From contig OZ244063.1 of the NCBI GenBank assembly GCA_965215535.1, positions 2,666,001 through 2,730,000 of the forward strand: a DNA stretch of 64,000 nucleotides. The letters are read 5' to 3'. This DNA is from Bin94 sp965215535 (GTDB taxonomy: Bacteria > Gemmatimonadota > Gemmatimonadetes > Longimicrobiales > Gaopeijiaceae). Below the pieces are notes generated by a model, which was not told the origin of the DNA, ran no database searches, and saw nothing but the letters and a program-made list of their open reading frames with translations. The translations under genes were made by a program, and so were the position numbers. Every line of letters starts with the position of its first letter. Within the stretch, counting starts at the first letter, position 1. Below, one piece after another: positions 50,808-60,517 of the stretch.

Positions 50808-51518
50808 TTACGCACGGGGCACGCCCACCCTGATGATCCACTCCTGCGACCGGTTGCGCGCAGTCAGCGAGCCGCCCCGCCAGGCATCGGTCAGCCCCAG
50901 CACCCGGCGCCCCTCCAGCTCGACCGCAATTCCACGCACCCGCACCCCGGCGCCCGCTCCCGCCCCGACCGCAAGGATGGCCGCATGTTCCTCGCGAACG
51001 ACCTGCGCCAGAACCGCGTCCTGACGGCTCCGCACCAGGTAGTCGAGCCCGGGGCCCGCGCCGGCAAAGATCCGCACCGGCCCCACGGATCCCTCCACCC
51101 GGAGCTGAAGGGCGACATTGAGGTATTCGCTCCGGATCTCGCCCATCGGCGCGCTGGTGGCACGCACAGTGTCGCGGGAATCGCTCAGCACAAAGCTGCC
51201 CCTCTGCACAAATGCCGCCTCGGCCTGAATGCGAAGCGCAGAGACCGGAGTGGGAACCCGCAGAAAGGCGCCCACAAGGAAGCCGGAGCGTGCAGAGGTT
51301 GCCACCGGCGGGGTCCAGCGTTGTTCGGACTCGATTCGCCCGAGCGCAACGCCGACCCAAACGTCGGAACTCTGCGCCGTCAGAGCATGGACGTTGCCTG
51401 CGGCGAGAGCCGCACCCCAGAGCGCGATTGCCAGCGCCGTGCCCCGGAGCCCGCAGACGAAGGCTGCCGGTGATTGTCCGCAGATGGTTCCCATGTGCGT
51501 CCTTGTGGCAGAGTGCAT
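50808..51518 (-). CDS. Outer-membrane beta-barrel (porin-like) protein
   Basis: About 236 residues. Signal-like hydrophobic part (GTALAIALWGAALAAG) followed by amphipathic strands: DVWVGVALGRIES, ARSGFLVGAFLRVPTP, SALRIQAEAAFVQRGS, LNVALQLRVEGSVGPVRIFAGAGPGLDYLV, VRVRGIAVELEGRRVLGL. The pattern fits PorT/opacity-type small barrels, with RSQEWIIRVGV as the last strand. ATG 51518 is chosen for GGAGG 9 nt upstream; ATG 51551 and 51494 are alternatives. Function not known. Confidence 0.72.
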   Translation of the reverse strand: MHSATRTHMGTICGQSPAAFVCGLRGTALAIALWGAALAAGNVHALTAQSSDVWVGVALGRIESEQRWTPPVATSARSGFLVGAFLRVPTPVSALRIQAEAAFVQRGSFVLSDSRDTVRATSAPMGEIRSEYLNVALQLRVEGSVGPVRIFAGAGPGLDYLVRSRQDAVLAQVVREEHAAILAVGAGAGAGVRVRGIAVELEGRRVLGLTDAWRGGSLTARNRSQEWIIRVGVPRA

Positions 51519-51951
51519 ATTCCCGATCCTCCGGCTTCGCCATGGTTGCATATGCGGCCTTCTCCGGCCCCTGCGCGGGCCGGCCCTGGACTCCGACCCG
51601 AACGATCCGGGTGCGCGCGCAACCCCTGATTTCCATGAATATTGTGCCGAACGCCTGTGCATGCACAATTTAAACAATTCTTCCCCGGACGGGTCCATGT
51701 TTTTTCATAAAATAACATGGTTGCGATCATGCGTTGGAGGGAGAGTGAGGGAATCCGCCCCTCGCATTCGGGCTCATTTGCCGTTGAACAAGACTTGGGT
51801 TGCGAACGAGCCCCGAAGGGGGTACCATGATCGCCCTGTCAGTGTTCAGGTGAAGATCTGATCTGCCAGCAACCCGCAAGCGGATTCGAGGTGGAGATCT
51901 GTGCCGATTCAGCCGCCTTTGCATTGGGATGAAAAAGAATCGATAAAACAA
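51519..51951. other. Divergent AT-rich intergenic region
   Basis: Markedly AT-rich compared with its flanks, especially 51655-51725. Contains an inverted repeat at 51695-51720 and no recognised gene. It must carry promoters for the porin-like gene (minus) and the frameshifted propeller gene (plus), but no convincing hexamer pair was identified. Confidence 0.45.
51695..51720. promoter_or_regulatory. Inverted repeat CCATGTT...AACATGG
   Basis: CCATGTT (51695-51701) and AACATGG (51714-51720) are perfect arms; the inner TTTT and AAAA extend the pairing with one bulged T. It may be an operator or an mRNA hairpin in the divergent region. Confidence 0.45.
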
Positions 51952-52955
51952 ATGTTTCGTCGTCCGCTGAAACATCTGCTCTCTTTCACATTCCTTGCAC
52001 TGGCATCTTTGGTATCCGGGATGTCCGTCAAAGCACAGGAGCGCGTGTGGCTGGCTCCTCTGGTTGAGGAAGCTGCCATTGAAGATCTTGACGATGGATC
52101 GCTGTTTGGCAGCCCTGTCGGACTGCGTGCAAGCCCCCGTGGCGGATTCGTTGTGTACGACTTGAGCAGCTCGTCTTTTCGGGAGATCTCGGCTTCCGGC
52201 GATCTTCTCTGGGCGTCGGGGCGTCCGGGCGAGGGTCCGGGCGAGTTTGGCAGACCACTGGATTACGAATTCGATGTCAACGGCAATCTTCTGATCGTGG
52301 ACGTGGCGCTTATCCGGTTGACGGTGCTGGATTCTGCTGGAACCATGCTTGAAACTCACCGTCTGCCACAGGCGCGGCAAATCATGCCGTCGGGCTTCGC
52401 TTCGGATGGCTGGGCCGTCATGCCCAACCAGAGTGCCGATACTCTGTGGGTATCACGGGGGGGGATAGTGGTTTTTCGACTCTGAGTCCCCTGGATTCGG
52501 TACCGAGAATCGTGGGAGAAGCGTGGGCTGCAAATCTGAAATCGGGCGAGGCCGTAGTGGTCTATCGGTGGTCCAGCGACATTGTCTGGCTCAGCTCCGA
52601 CGGCTCGGTCAGAGACGTGACGCAGGGGGTGGAAGCGACTCCCTTCCCGGAACCGGTTTATATCGACGAATCAACGCCGCGTGGGAGGATTCGTGGAGTC
52701 AAGGTTGATCCTGCGGCTGTTGCCTTCACGCAAATGCAGCCGGGGGCCGATTCGGAGCGGATCTACATCCTGCCCCTGGGCCGCACGGAACACGCGCGCA
52801 AGGTCGTGGACACATACGCGATCGCGACCGGTGAATATATGGGATCCTGCCAGTTGCCTCACGCTGTAAGCTCGATCACGGTCCTGGAAGATGGCAGCCT
52901 GGCGACCCTCGAGGTCGATCTGGTGCCCACGGTGCGGATCTGGAGAATGCAGTGA
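51952..52955 (+). pseudogene. 6-bladed beta-propeller gene interrupted at a G8 tract
   Basis: The first frame starts with a signal peptide (LSFTFLALASLVSGMSVKAQ) and blade motifs (GFVVYDLSSSSFREI, GRPGEGPGEFGRPLDYEFD) and stops at 52485. The second frame continues without a gap in homology from about 52465 (DSGFSTLSPLDSVPRIVGE, ITVLEDGSLATLEVD) to 52955. The switch lies in a run of eight G at 52457-52464; nine G (or six) would restore one frame of about 334 residues. Composition is more AT-rich than neighbouring genes. Could be real inactivation, phase variation or a homopolymer error. Confidence 0.8.
52457..52464 (+). repeat. G8 homopolymer at the frameshift site
   Basis: Eight consecutive G residues exactly where the propeller reading frame shifts. 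One extra G would join the two halves in frame as VSRGGDSGF. Confidence 0.9.
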
Positions 52956-53185
52956 TGTCTCTGCCGGGGGGCCTCTACCTCGGCAATCCGGGAAGGATCG
53001 CCTCCTCGCCTGAGATCCACATGCCATCCGGGCTCTGAAACTCACGGGGATCGTTCCCCGGCTCTCCAAGCGTCATCAGGTCGCGTCATCAGGTGGCCAT
53101 GCGTGTCGTCGGTCACAATGGCGACCCCGGTTTTTGGGAGTTGCAGCCATTTGACCTCTGTCTGCGGGCTTCGCAAATTATCGTC

Positions 53186-55627
53186 ATGCCCAATCGATAC
53201 GCCCTCCCGATCGCCGTGCCGACCTGCGCCATCCTCCTTGTGGGCGGGGCAGCCGGCGGCGCAGATCGGACTCCCCCGGTCGCGGGTCAGCTCCCCCGGG
53301 ATCCGGCCCCGGCCACCTCCCCGGTCCCGGCTGCTCCCTCCTTGCGCACGGCCCCCGCCCTCCACCCCCTCAGCGAAGTCGTCGAGCGCTACTGCACCCG
53401 CTGCCACAACGAACGTTCGCTGCGCGGCAACCTTTCGCTCGCAGGATTCGAGGTGGCGGCTGCGGCCGGGAATGCAGAGACCGCCGAGCGCATGATCCGC
53501 AAACTGCGCGCAGGAATGATGCCGCCTCCCGGCGCCCGCCGTCCCGCCGGCGATACCCTTGCGGCGCTGGCGCTGGCGCTGGAAGAGACCATCGATGCGG
53601 CCGCCGCCCATCCGCATATCGGCACGCGCTCCTTTCAGCGCCTCAACCGGGCCGAGTACGCGCGCGTCATCGCCGACCTGCTCGGTCTGACCGTCGATCC
53701 GGAGCGCTGGCTTCCCCCCGACCCGATCACCGACGGTTTCGACAACATTGCCTCGGCGCAAACCCTTTCGCCCACCCTGATGGATGCCTACCTGGCCGCC
53801 GCCTCCGAAGTGGCGCGGCGGGCCGTGGGCGACCGCGACGCCGCCCCGATCTCGGTCAGCTATACCAATCCCCCCACCCTGTCGCAGCACGCCTGGGAGC
53901 GCGTCGAGGGAGCGCCCTTCGGCACCCGGGGCGGCCTCAGCGCGCTGCACGCCTTTCCCGCCGATGGCGAGTACATCTTCGAGATGAGCTTCATGTCGGG
54001 CTGGGGCGAGCGCTTTCACGATATCGACCTCTCGATCGATGGCGAACGGGTTGCGCTGATTCGCTATGGCGGCGCCATCGACTTCCAGGGCCGCAAGGGA
54101 TTTCCGGTGCGCACCGAGCCGATTGCCGTCCGGGCGGGCGAGCGCAGATTGGCGGCGGCCTTTGTGCGCACCATGGACGGACCCTACGAAGATCTGATTC
54201 GTCCGCACGACTGGTCGCTGACCGGAACCGAGGCCAGCTATGGCACAACCTCGCTGCCACACCTGATGAGCCTCGCGGTCGAGGGGCCGCACAACCCGAC
54301 AGGCGTGTCCGATTTTCCTGCACGCCGACGCATCTTTTCGTGCCGCCCGACAGTGCCGGCCGAGATCGAACCCTGTGCGCGCGAAATAATCTCGAGACTT
54401 GCAGCCGCCGCCTACGGTCGTGATCCAGGGGAAGCCGAGATCGACGATCTCCTGGATTTTGTTGACCTTGGCAGCCGGGAGGGGGGATTCGAGGCTGGAA
54501 TCCGCACGGCGCTGGAGGCCATCCTCTCCTCTCCTCACTTCATCTTTCGCATGGAGCGCCAGCCGGCCGATGCGCCCCCCGGCGATCCGTATCCGATTGC
54601 AGCCCGCGACCTGGCCAGCCGCCTCTCCTTCTTTCTCTGGGGGAGGGGACCGGACGATGCGCTGCTCGGGACTGTGCGCGACGGATCGCTGCTTCGCTCC
54701 GAGGTTCTGGCCGCCCAGACGCGGCGCATGCTCGCCGATCCACGCGCGGAGGCGCTCGCGACCCGCTTTGCCTCGCTCTGGCTGCGGTTGCAGGATGTAG
54801 ACAAGGTCAGTCCGGACGCCTTTCGCTTCCCCAACTACAGCCATCAATTGGCTATGGCCATGCGGCGCGAAACCGAGCTCTTCTTCGACGATCTTGTGCA
54901 ACGCGACGGCACCCTTCCCGAGCTCCTCAACGCCAATCACACCTTTGTCAATGAACGACTTGCGCGTCACTACGGAATCGATGACGTGCAGGGCGAAGCC
55001 TTCCGGCGGGTGACCTATCCCGATGCGCGCAGGCGCGGCATTCTGGGCCATGGCAGCATTCTTGTGCAAACCTCGCTGGGCAACCGCACCTCGCCGGTGC
55101 TGCGCGGCAAGTGGGTGATGGAGGTACTTCTGGGGACGCCGCCGCCGCCCCCGCCGCCGGGAATTCCCGACCTCGAAGAGACCGAGAGCGCGCTTGACGG
55201 AAGAACGCTCACCACCCGCGAACGCCTCGAGATGCACCGCTCCAATCCGAACTGTGCATCGTGTCACAACCTGATCGACCCGATCGGACTTGCGCTGGAC
55301 AACTTCGATGTGACGGGGCGGTGGCGAATTCGCGAAGGGGGCGCCGATCTCGACACCCGCGGCACCTTCTACGACGGCACCGCACTTGCGACCCCGGCCG
55401 ATCTGTCGCAGGCTCTGCTAAAGCGTCCCCTGCCGCTGGCCCGCCACTTCACCGAAAGCCTGATGGCCTATGCCTACGGACGCGAAATCGAGTACCGCGA
55501 CCAGCCGATGGTGAGGCGGATTGCGGGGCAGGCCGCCGCCGAGGGCTACCGCATGTCGTCCTTCGTGCTGGGCGTTGTGCTGAGCGAACCCTTCCGCATG
55601 AAGGAAGCAGAGGTGGAGGCGAGGTAG
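53186..55627 (+). CDS. DUF1592/DUF1588/DUF1585-family exported protein with CxxCH motifs
   Basis: A protein of about 813 residues. Signal region ALPIAVPTCAILLVGGA, a linker of Pro/Ala, then VVERYCTRCHNERS, a cytochrome-c-like CxxCH. Next are DUF1587 (RSFQRLNRAEYARVIADLLGL), DUF1592 (PHFIFRMER, ARDLASRLSFFLWG), DUF1588 (RRGILGHGSILVQTSLGNRTSPVLRGKWVME) and DUF1585. A second CxxCH is in PNCASCHNLIDPIG near the end. Such proteins occur with DUF1552 proteins in Planctomycetota, Gemmatimonadota and others and are thought to be extracytoplasmic redox proteins; their role is undetermined. ATG 53186 lacks a clear ribosome site. Confidence 0.85.
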   Translation: MPNRYALPIAVPTCAILLVGGAAGGADRTPPVAGQLPRDPAPATSPVPAAPSLRTAPALHPLSEVVERYCTRCHNERSLRGNLSLAGFEVAAAAGNAETAERMIRKLRAGMMPPPGARRPAGDTLAALALALEETIDAAAAHPHIGTRSFQRLNRAEYARVIADLLGLTVDPERWLPPDPITDGFDNIASAQTLSPTLMDAYLAAASEVARRAVGDRDAAPISVSYTNPPTLSQHAWERVEGAPFGTRGGLSALHAFPADGEYIFEMSFMSGWGERFHDIDLSIDGERVALIRYGGAIDFQGRKGFPVRTEPIAVRAGERRLAAAFVRTMDGPYEDLIRPHDWSLTGTEASYGTTSLPHLMSLAVEGPHNPTGVSDFPARRRIFSCRPTVPAEIEPCAREIISRLAAAAYGRDPGEAEIDDLLDFVDLGSREGGFEAGIRTALEAILSSPHFIFRMERQPADAPPGDPYPIAARDLASRLSFFLWGRGPDDALLGTVRDGSLLRSEVLAAQTRRMLADPRAEALATRFASLWLRLQDVDKVSPDAFRFPNYSHQLAMAMRRETELFFDDLVQRDGTLPELLNANHTFVNERLARHYGIDDVQGEAFRRVTYPDARRRGILGHGSILVQTSLGNRTSPVLRGKWVMEVLLGTPPPPPPPGIPDLEETESALDGRTLTTRERLEMHRSNPNCASCHNLIDPIGLALDNFDVTGRWRIREGGADLDTRGTFYDGTALATPADLSQALLKRPLPLARHFTESLMAYAYGREIEYRDQPMVRRIAGQAAAEGYRMSSFVLGVVLSEPFRMKEAEVEAR

Positions 55628-55633
55628 CCGGGT

Positions 55634-55961
55634 TCAGGCCGGGCCGGGCCGAAGGGTGGACCGCATGACGATCATGCGCGTGTCTCCTGCGGGCGTTTCG
55701 TGGACGGTGGTCATGAGGGCGCTGCCGTCGCAGACCGCGCCCAGTCTTTCGTCGAGGCGGAGTTGGGCGACAACCTCGCCGGTCCCGGGGTCAACGACCT
55801 CGATCATCGTGTCCAGAGTTCGGTGCAGCGACGTTGCGTCGTTCGGCTCGGATCCGGGAGTCCACCGCGCGTCGGGAATCCGGGCGTAAATCCAAGGAGA
55901 GAAGGGAAGCGGCGAGCCACGAGAGCGAAGCAACGACCAACAAGATCGACCAAGGGCGCAT
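55634..55961 (-). pseudogene. Remnant of a beta-propeller protein (signal peptide plus last blade)
   Basis: On the opposite strand between the DUF1592 and DUF1552 genes. An ATG at 55961 with AGGAG 6 nt before it starts a signal-like stretch (MRPWSILLVVASLSWLAASL). In the next frame, from about 55900, comes ARWTPGSEPNDATSLHR and TMIEVVDPGTGEVVAQLRLDE, which resembles the last blade of 6-bladed propellers, ending at 55634. The main body of such a protein is missing and a frameshift lies near 55890-55905. Alternatively a genuine small exported protein with a single indel. Confidence 0.45.
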
Positions 55962-56177
55962 CATGCGTCTCCTGATGCAGGATCGATGACCTGACAACTT
56001 GCCTGATTATCGTAATTCCATTCCCTGTACGCGGGCCAGCAAACCCTTTGGCAGCAAGGCCGCGCCCGGATCATGGTCCGGCAAGCCACCGGCAATCCTC
56101 TGGCCCCTTCGGTCCCGCAGTGCCTATATTCATCCCTTGGATCCCCCGCCGCCACACCCGCCCGCCAGGGAGCCCCC

Positions 56178-57578
56178 ATGAACGTCCTCACCGGAATCGC
56201 CCTTCCCCGCCGCAGCTTCCTTCGCGGCGCAGGCGCCACCGTTGCGCTTCCTCTTTTGGACGCCATGTTCCCGGCCGGTCGTCTGCGTACACCGGCGGCC
56301 GCCGAGCCCCCGACCCGCCTGGTCTGCATCGAGGAGGTGCACGGGGTGGCGGGCTGCAATGAGTGGGGGGCCGCGCAGAACCTCTTTGCTCCGGCTGCCA
56401 CCGGCCGCAACTTCGAGCTTCCCGACGCCAATGTGCTCAAGGCGCTCGAACCCTGGCGCCACTCCATGACGATCGTCAGCAACACCGACGTTCGCATGGC
56501 CGAAGCCTTTGCCGCCCGCGAGGTCGGGGGCGACCACTTCCGCTCCAGCGCCGTCTTCCTTACGCAGTCGCACCCCAGGCAGACCCAGGGATCGGATATC
56601 TTCTGCGGAATCTCGCTCGACCAGCTCCACGCCCGGCGCTTTGGCCAGGACACCGTTCTGCCTTCTCTGCAGCTCTGCATCGAGCGCACCGACAAGGGGG
56701 GCGGCTGCGATTACAACTACTCCTGCGCCTACACCGATTCGATCTCGTGGTCGTCGCCCACAACGCCGCTGCCCATGATTCGCAGTCCGCGCACCGCCTT
56801 CGACATGCTTTTCGGGGCCGGGGGAAGCGCAGAGGAGCGGGCGCGGCGGCGGCGAACCCACAGCTCGATCCTGGATTGGGTGACCGAAGAGGTGACGGCG
56901 ATGCGCGCCGAGCTTGGAGCCTCCGACTGGCGTCGGGTCGATCGCTACCTCGAGAGCGTGCGCGAGATCGAGCGGCGCATCGAGCGCGTCGAGGCCCGCA
57001 ACAGCTCCGGCGAACCGCGCGCCCTTCCCGGAGCGCCGCCGGGGGTGCCCGATTCCTTCACGGAACACATGCGCCTCATGTTCGACCTGCAAATTCTGGC
57101 CTTTACAACCGACACCACCCGGGTCGTTGCCTTCAAGACCGGGCGCGACGCCTCCAATCGCACCTTCCCCGAGAGCGGCTCCGACCGCGCCTTCCACCCG
57201 GCTTCCCACCATGGCGGCCGCGAGCGCGCGATCATGGAGTTCAACCGCATCTGCCAGTACCGGACCGGCCAGCTCGCCTACTTCCTGAAGCGCCTCGAGG
57301 AGACCGCCGATGGCGACGCCAGCCTCCTCGACCGCTCGCTCATCGTCTGGGGATCGCCGATGGGCGACGCCAACCTGCACAACCACCGCCGCTGTCCGCT
57401 CGTTCTGTTGGGCGGCGCAAATGGCGCACTCGAGGGCAATCTGCACCTGCGGGCCGAATCGGGAACGCCGATGGCCAATGTCTTCGTGACCCTGCTCCAC
57501 CAACTCGGCCACACCGATATCGAGGGCTTCGGAGACTCGACCGGCGAATTCGCGCTCCAGGCTCCGGCTGCAGAGTGA
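56178..57578 (+). CDS. DUF1552-family protein with Tat signal
   Basis: A 466-residue protein with an N-terminal twin-arginine signal (LPRRSFLRGAGATVALPLLDAM), typical of DUF1552. The body has FGFGAG-less but characteristic stretches: TIVSNTDVRMAEAF, GDHFRSSAVFLTQSHPRQT, SIDQ-like GISLDQLHARRFGQDT, SCAYTDSISWSSPTTPLP, HHGGRERAIMEFNRICQYRT and WGSPMGDANLHNHRRCPLVLLGG. The fold is related to sulfatase/alkaline-phosphatase-like DUF1501 proteins. Folded before export via Tat, which suggests a bound cofactor. Almost always found beside a DUF1592 gene, as here. Confidence 0.87.
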   Translation: MNVLTGIALPRRSFLRGAGATVALPLLDAMFPAGRLRTPAAAEPPTRLVCIEEVHGVAGCNEWGAAQNLFAPAATGRNFELPDANVLKALEPWRHSMTIVSNTDVRMAEAFAAREVGGDHFRSSAVFLTQSHPRQTQGSDIFCGISLDQLHARRFGQDTVLPSLQLCIERTDKGGGCDYNYSCAYTDSISWSSPTTPLPMIRSPRTAFDMLFGAGGSAEERARRRRTHSSILDWVTEEVTAMRAELGASDWRRVDRYLESVREIERRIERVEARNSSGEPRALPGAPPGVPDSFTEHMRLMFDLQILAFTTDTTRVVAFKTGRDASNRTFPESGSDRAFHPASHHGGRERAIMEFNRICQYRTGQLAYFLKRLEETADGDASLLDRSLIVWGSPMGDANLHNHRRCPLVLLGGANGALEGNLHLRAESGTPMANVFVTLLHQLGHTDIEGFGDSTGEFALQAPAAE

Positions 57579-57591
57579 GGCCGACTGCAGA

Positions 57592-59700
57592 GTGAGGAAG
57601 GACGCAGAGGCAAAGGGGGTTGGAGGGCGGCATCCTCGGCGCGGCGTCGCGCTCACTTCCCCTGGGTGGGCAGAACACTGTGCGGGCGACCGATTACGCA
57701 CGGCCTGCGGCCGACGCGTTGCGCGGGGCGTTGCGGGGTCCAGGTTGCACCCTTCGCGCGCGGCGAACCGCCGTTGGTCCGGCGTGCCGTGCGGTCTGTT
57801 CGCGGCCTCTCTGGCGCTGACGCTCCCCTGGCCCGGCGCAACGGCTGCCCAGAATGGCATGGTCGCCGCCCCGGCTCCGGTGGCTGCGGCGGCCGAGCGG
57901 GGCGAACTGGAGGCCGTTCGCGATCTCTTGCAGAGGGGCGCCGATGTGAATGCGCCCCGGGGCGATGGCATGACCGCGCTGCACTGGGCGGCCGAGCGGG
58001 GCGACGAGGCGCTGGCCCGGGTGCTTCTCCTGGCGGGTGCGCGGGTCGATGCCGGTACGCGAATCGGAGGCTATACCCCGCTGCACCTGGCTGCGCGCGC
58101 GCCAAGCGAGGGGGTGGTGCGATTGCTGCTCGAGGCCGGGGCCGATCCCGGGGCGCGCACCACGAACTCGGGTGCCGGGCCCCTTCATCTGGCCGCGGCT
58201 GCGGGCGACCCCGCCGTGGTGCGGGCGCTGATCGCGGGCGGCGCCGATGTGAATGCGCGCGCGGGGGACTGGGAGCAGACCCCGCTCACCTTTGCCGCCG
58301 CCGCAAACCGGGTGGCAGCGATCGAGGCCCTGCTCGAGGCGGGCGCCGATGTGGGAGCCGCGTCGCGCACGGTCGACGTGGCCGAATGGGAGAGAGCCGA
58401 CCGGGCGGCCGAGCGGCGGATCGACCAGTTTCTGGATGGCTTCCGCGAACGGGCGGGCGGGAGCGCCGACTGGCAGCCGACTCCGAGCCAGGTACAGGCC
58501 GCGATCGATGCCGCGAGAGAGATCCAGCGGCGGTGGCCCGATGTGCCCGATCCCGCGAACGATGGGCAGAGTGGCGACGGCGAGAGCGAGGCCGTGCAGG
58601 AAGCGCAGCCGCCGGGGCAGGAGCCGCAGCCGGGTGGGGTGGAGGTCGCCGATTCCGGGGCGGCCGGGGCGAGCGATACAACTGCTGCACCCCCGCGTCC
58701 CCCCACGTACGGTCAGCTTGTGGGTTCATGGGGCGGTCTGGTGCCGCTGCACCATGCGGTTCGCCAGGGTCATGGAGCCGCGGCGGCTGCGCTTCTGGCG
58801 GGGGGCGCCGCAATCAACCAGCGCTCCGGCGATGGCACCACCCCCCTTCTGATGGCGGCGCTGAATGGCCAGTTCGATCTTGTGCTCACCCTGCTCGAAG
58901 CGGGCGCCGACCCCGATCTGGCCAGCGCAGCGGGCGCAACCCCGCTCTTTGCGGTCCTGGAGCGGCAGTGGGCGCCGCGCGCTTCCTATTCCCACCCCAC
59001 CGAGCACCTTCGCCAGCGCGCCACCTATCTCGAAACCCTGGCTGCGCTGCTCGAGGCGGGCGCCGATCCGAATCTTCGCCTCGGCAGCCATCTCTGGTAC
59101 ATGGAGTACACCTTTGGCGTGCTTCGCGGCAGCGGAATCGATCTGCAGGGGGCGACCCCCTTCTGGCGGGCCGCCTATGCGCTCGATGTCGATGCCATGC
59201 GGCTGCTGAGGGAACATGGCGCCGATCCTGCGCTCCCCACAACGAAACCTCCCCGGCGCCGTCGACCCGGGGCCGCCCGGAGCGCAGGGCCCGATCCCTC
59301 GGGGCTTCCCCCCGTGCCTGTCGGGGGTCCGGCGATTTCCCCCATTCATGCGGTGGCGGGCGTCGGCTATGGCCAGTCCTTTGCCGGCAATGCTCACCGC
59401 CATGTCCCCGACAACTGGATGGCCGCGCTCCGCTTCCTGGTCGAGGAGTGCGGCGCCGATGTCAATGCGCGCGACGCCAATGGCTACACCCCGCTTCATC
59501 ATGCGGCGTCGCGGGGCGACAGCGAGATGGTGCTCTACCTGGTTGGGCGCGGCGCCGATGTCACCGCCGTCAGCCGCAGCGGCCAGACCACCGCCGATAT
59601 GGCCAATGGACCGATTCAGCGCCAGCAGCCCTTCCCGGCCACGGTTGTGCTTCTCGAGGCGCTCGGATCGAGAAACAATCACAACTGCCTGAGCTGTTAG
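57592..59700 (+). CDS. Exported ankyrin-repeat protein ending in CLSC
   Basis: Up to 702 residues. A signal-like segment (CGLFAASLALTLPWPGA, cleaved near TAAQ) is followed by about eight to ten ankyrin repeats: GMTALHWAAERGDEALARVLLLAGA, YTPLHLAARAPSEGVVRLLLEAGA, PLTFAAAANRVAAIEALLEAGA, GLVPLHHAVRQGHGAAAAALLAGGA, TPLLMAALNGQFDLVLTLLEAGADP and GYTPLHHAASRGDSEMVLYLVGRGA (each listed in part). The C-terminus NNHNCLSC has two cysteines. The start is uncertain: the GTG at 57592 is used, but a later start nearer the signal core is possible. Third gene of a DUF1592-DUF1552-ankyrin group; probably a protein-binding partner. Confidence 0.8.
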   Translation: MRKDAEAKGVGGRHPRRGVALTSPGWAEHCAGDRLRTACGRRVARGVAGSRLHPSRAANRRWSGVPCGLFAASLALTLPWPGATAAQNGMVAAPAPVAAAAERGELEAVRDLLQRGADVNAPRGDGMTALHWAAERGDEALARVLLLAGARVDAGTRIGGYTPLHLAARAPSEGVVRLLLEAGADPGARTTNSGAGPLHLAAAAGDPAVVRALIAGGADVNARAGDWEQTPLTFAAAANRVAAIEALLEAGADVGAASRTVDVAEWERADRAAERRIDQFLDGFRERAGGSADWQPTPSQVQAAIDAAREIQRRWPDVPDPANDGQSGDGESEAVQEAQPPGQEPQPGGVEVADSGAAGASDTTAAPPRPPTYGQLVGSWGGLVPLHHAVRQGHGAAAAALLAGGAAINQRSGDGTTPLLMAALNGQFDLVLTLLEAGADPDLASAAGATPLFAVLERQWAPRASYSHPTEHLRQRATYLETLAALLEAGADPNLRLGSHLWYMEYTFGVLRGSGIDLQGATPFWRAAYALDVDAMRLLREHGADPALPTTKPPRRRRPGAARSAGPDPSGLPPVPVGGPAISPIHAVAGVGYGQSFAGNAHRHVPDNWMAALRFLVEECGADVNARDANGYTPLHHAASRGDSEMVLYLVGRGADVTAVSRSGQTTADMANGPIQRQQPFPATVVLLEALGSRNNHNCLSC

Positions 59701-59933
59701 GGCGCGCCGGCCCGTTCGCTGTCCGGCTCCGGCCTGGCGGCATGCCATCCGCCGCGATCGATTGAGAGAGGGTTGCGCCTTTCGCCATTGTTTCGCGGAA
59801 CAGCTCCGGCACGCGCGTCCTGGCGGGTGTCCGGTTCGGCGGGAATGCGCCGCCATTCGGTCGCCATCCCGAGCTTCCAACAGTCTCGGTGCGAGGCTGA
59901 TGTTACCGCACCGGGTGCCCGCTCCTGGCATCA

Positions 59934-60050
59934 ATGCATCCTGACCTGCGCGAAGCCGTTGCCCTGGTCATCGAAGCCAACCGGGAAATGGCCCGCGAGG
60001 ACGCCCACGGCGGATCGGTCATCAGAGAGCCAATCACCGTCACGGCTTGA
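59934..60050 (+). pseudogene. HicB-like antitoxin C-terminal remnant
   Basis: The 38-residue frame MHPDLREAVALVIEANREM to VIREPITVTA matches only the C-terminal part of HicB-type antitoxins (NLREAVELVLEANRE, then VIREPLTV). The N-terminal half is missing. It ends at TGA sharing bases with the TTG of the HicA-like frame that follows, as in intact hicBA pairs. Confidence 0.7.
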
Positions 60051-60243
60051 AGAGCTGGGGATTTGCCTGCGGCACTTGGTACGATACGGGTGCGCCTTCC
60101 TGCGCGAGGGCGGGAACCACAGCCTCTACGTCAACCGGTCGGCCAGGAAGGTCTCAACAATCGCCCGGTACAATGAGATCAACCGGGATCTCGCCAGAAA
60201 GATCTGCAAGGACCTGCAGGTGTCCCTGCCGCCAGACATTTGA
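60047..60243 (+). pseudogene. HicA-like mRNA interferase, frameshifted
   Basis: A TTG at 60047 opens MKS- as in HicA, but the rest of the toxin (LRHLVRYGCAFLREGGNHSL, YVNRSARKVSTIARYNEI, ARKICKDL) is in another frame, reached by a net 2-base insertion near 60056-60068. The catalytic His (GGNHSLY) is preserved in the second frame. A broken toxin beside a truncated HicB. Confidence 0.75.
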
Positions 60244-60517
60244 ACGAGGAGTGCGGCAACCTGATTCTTCCCGTACGCCTCGGATGCCGGTGACCGTCGA
60301 GACTGCGCGATCCCAGAGCCCGTTTATGCAAGGGCTCCCGGCGCTGCGTCGCCCACCGGATTTCCTCGCGATCCTTATGCGCGCCAGAAATTTTCGACCC
60401 CGGACACACGATTTTCCCCCGCTCAATTCAGCGATCCGTCCCCCTCGGGGCAGTCCCACGCGCATCGGGGTGCAGCGCGGCGATGTCGCGCAGGAAAGGG
60501 GGGGCGCTCACGGCAGG

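Noticed and set aside
52457..52464. Programmed ribosomal frameshift at the G8 tract
   Set aside because: No slippery-site plus pseudoknot arrangement was seen; homopolymer slippage or error is simpler.
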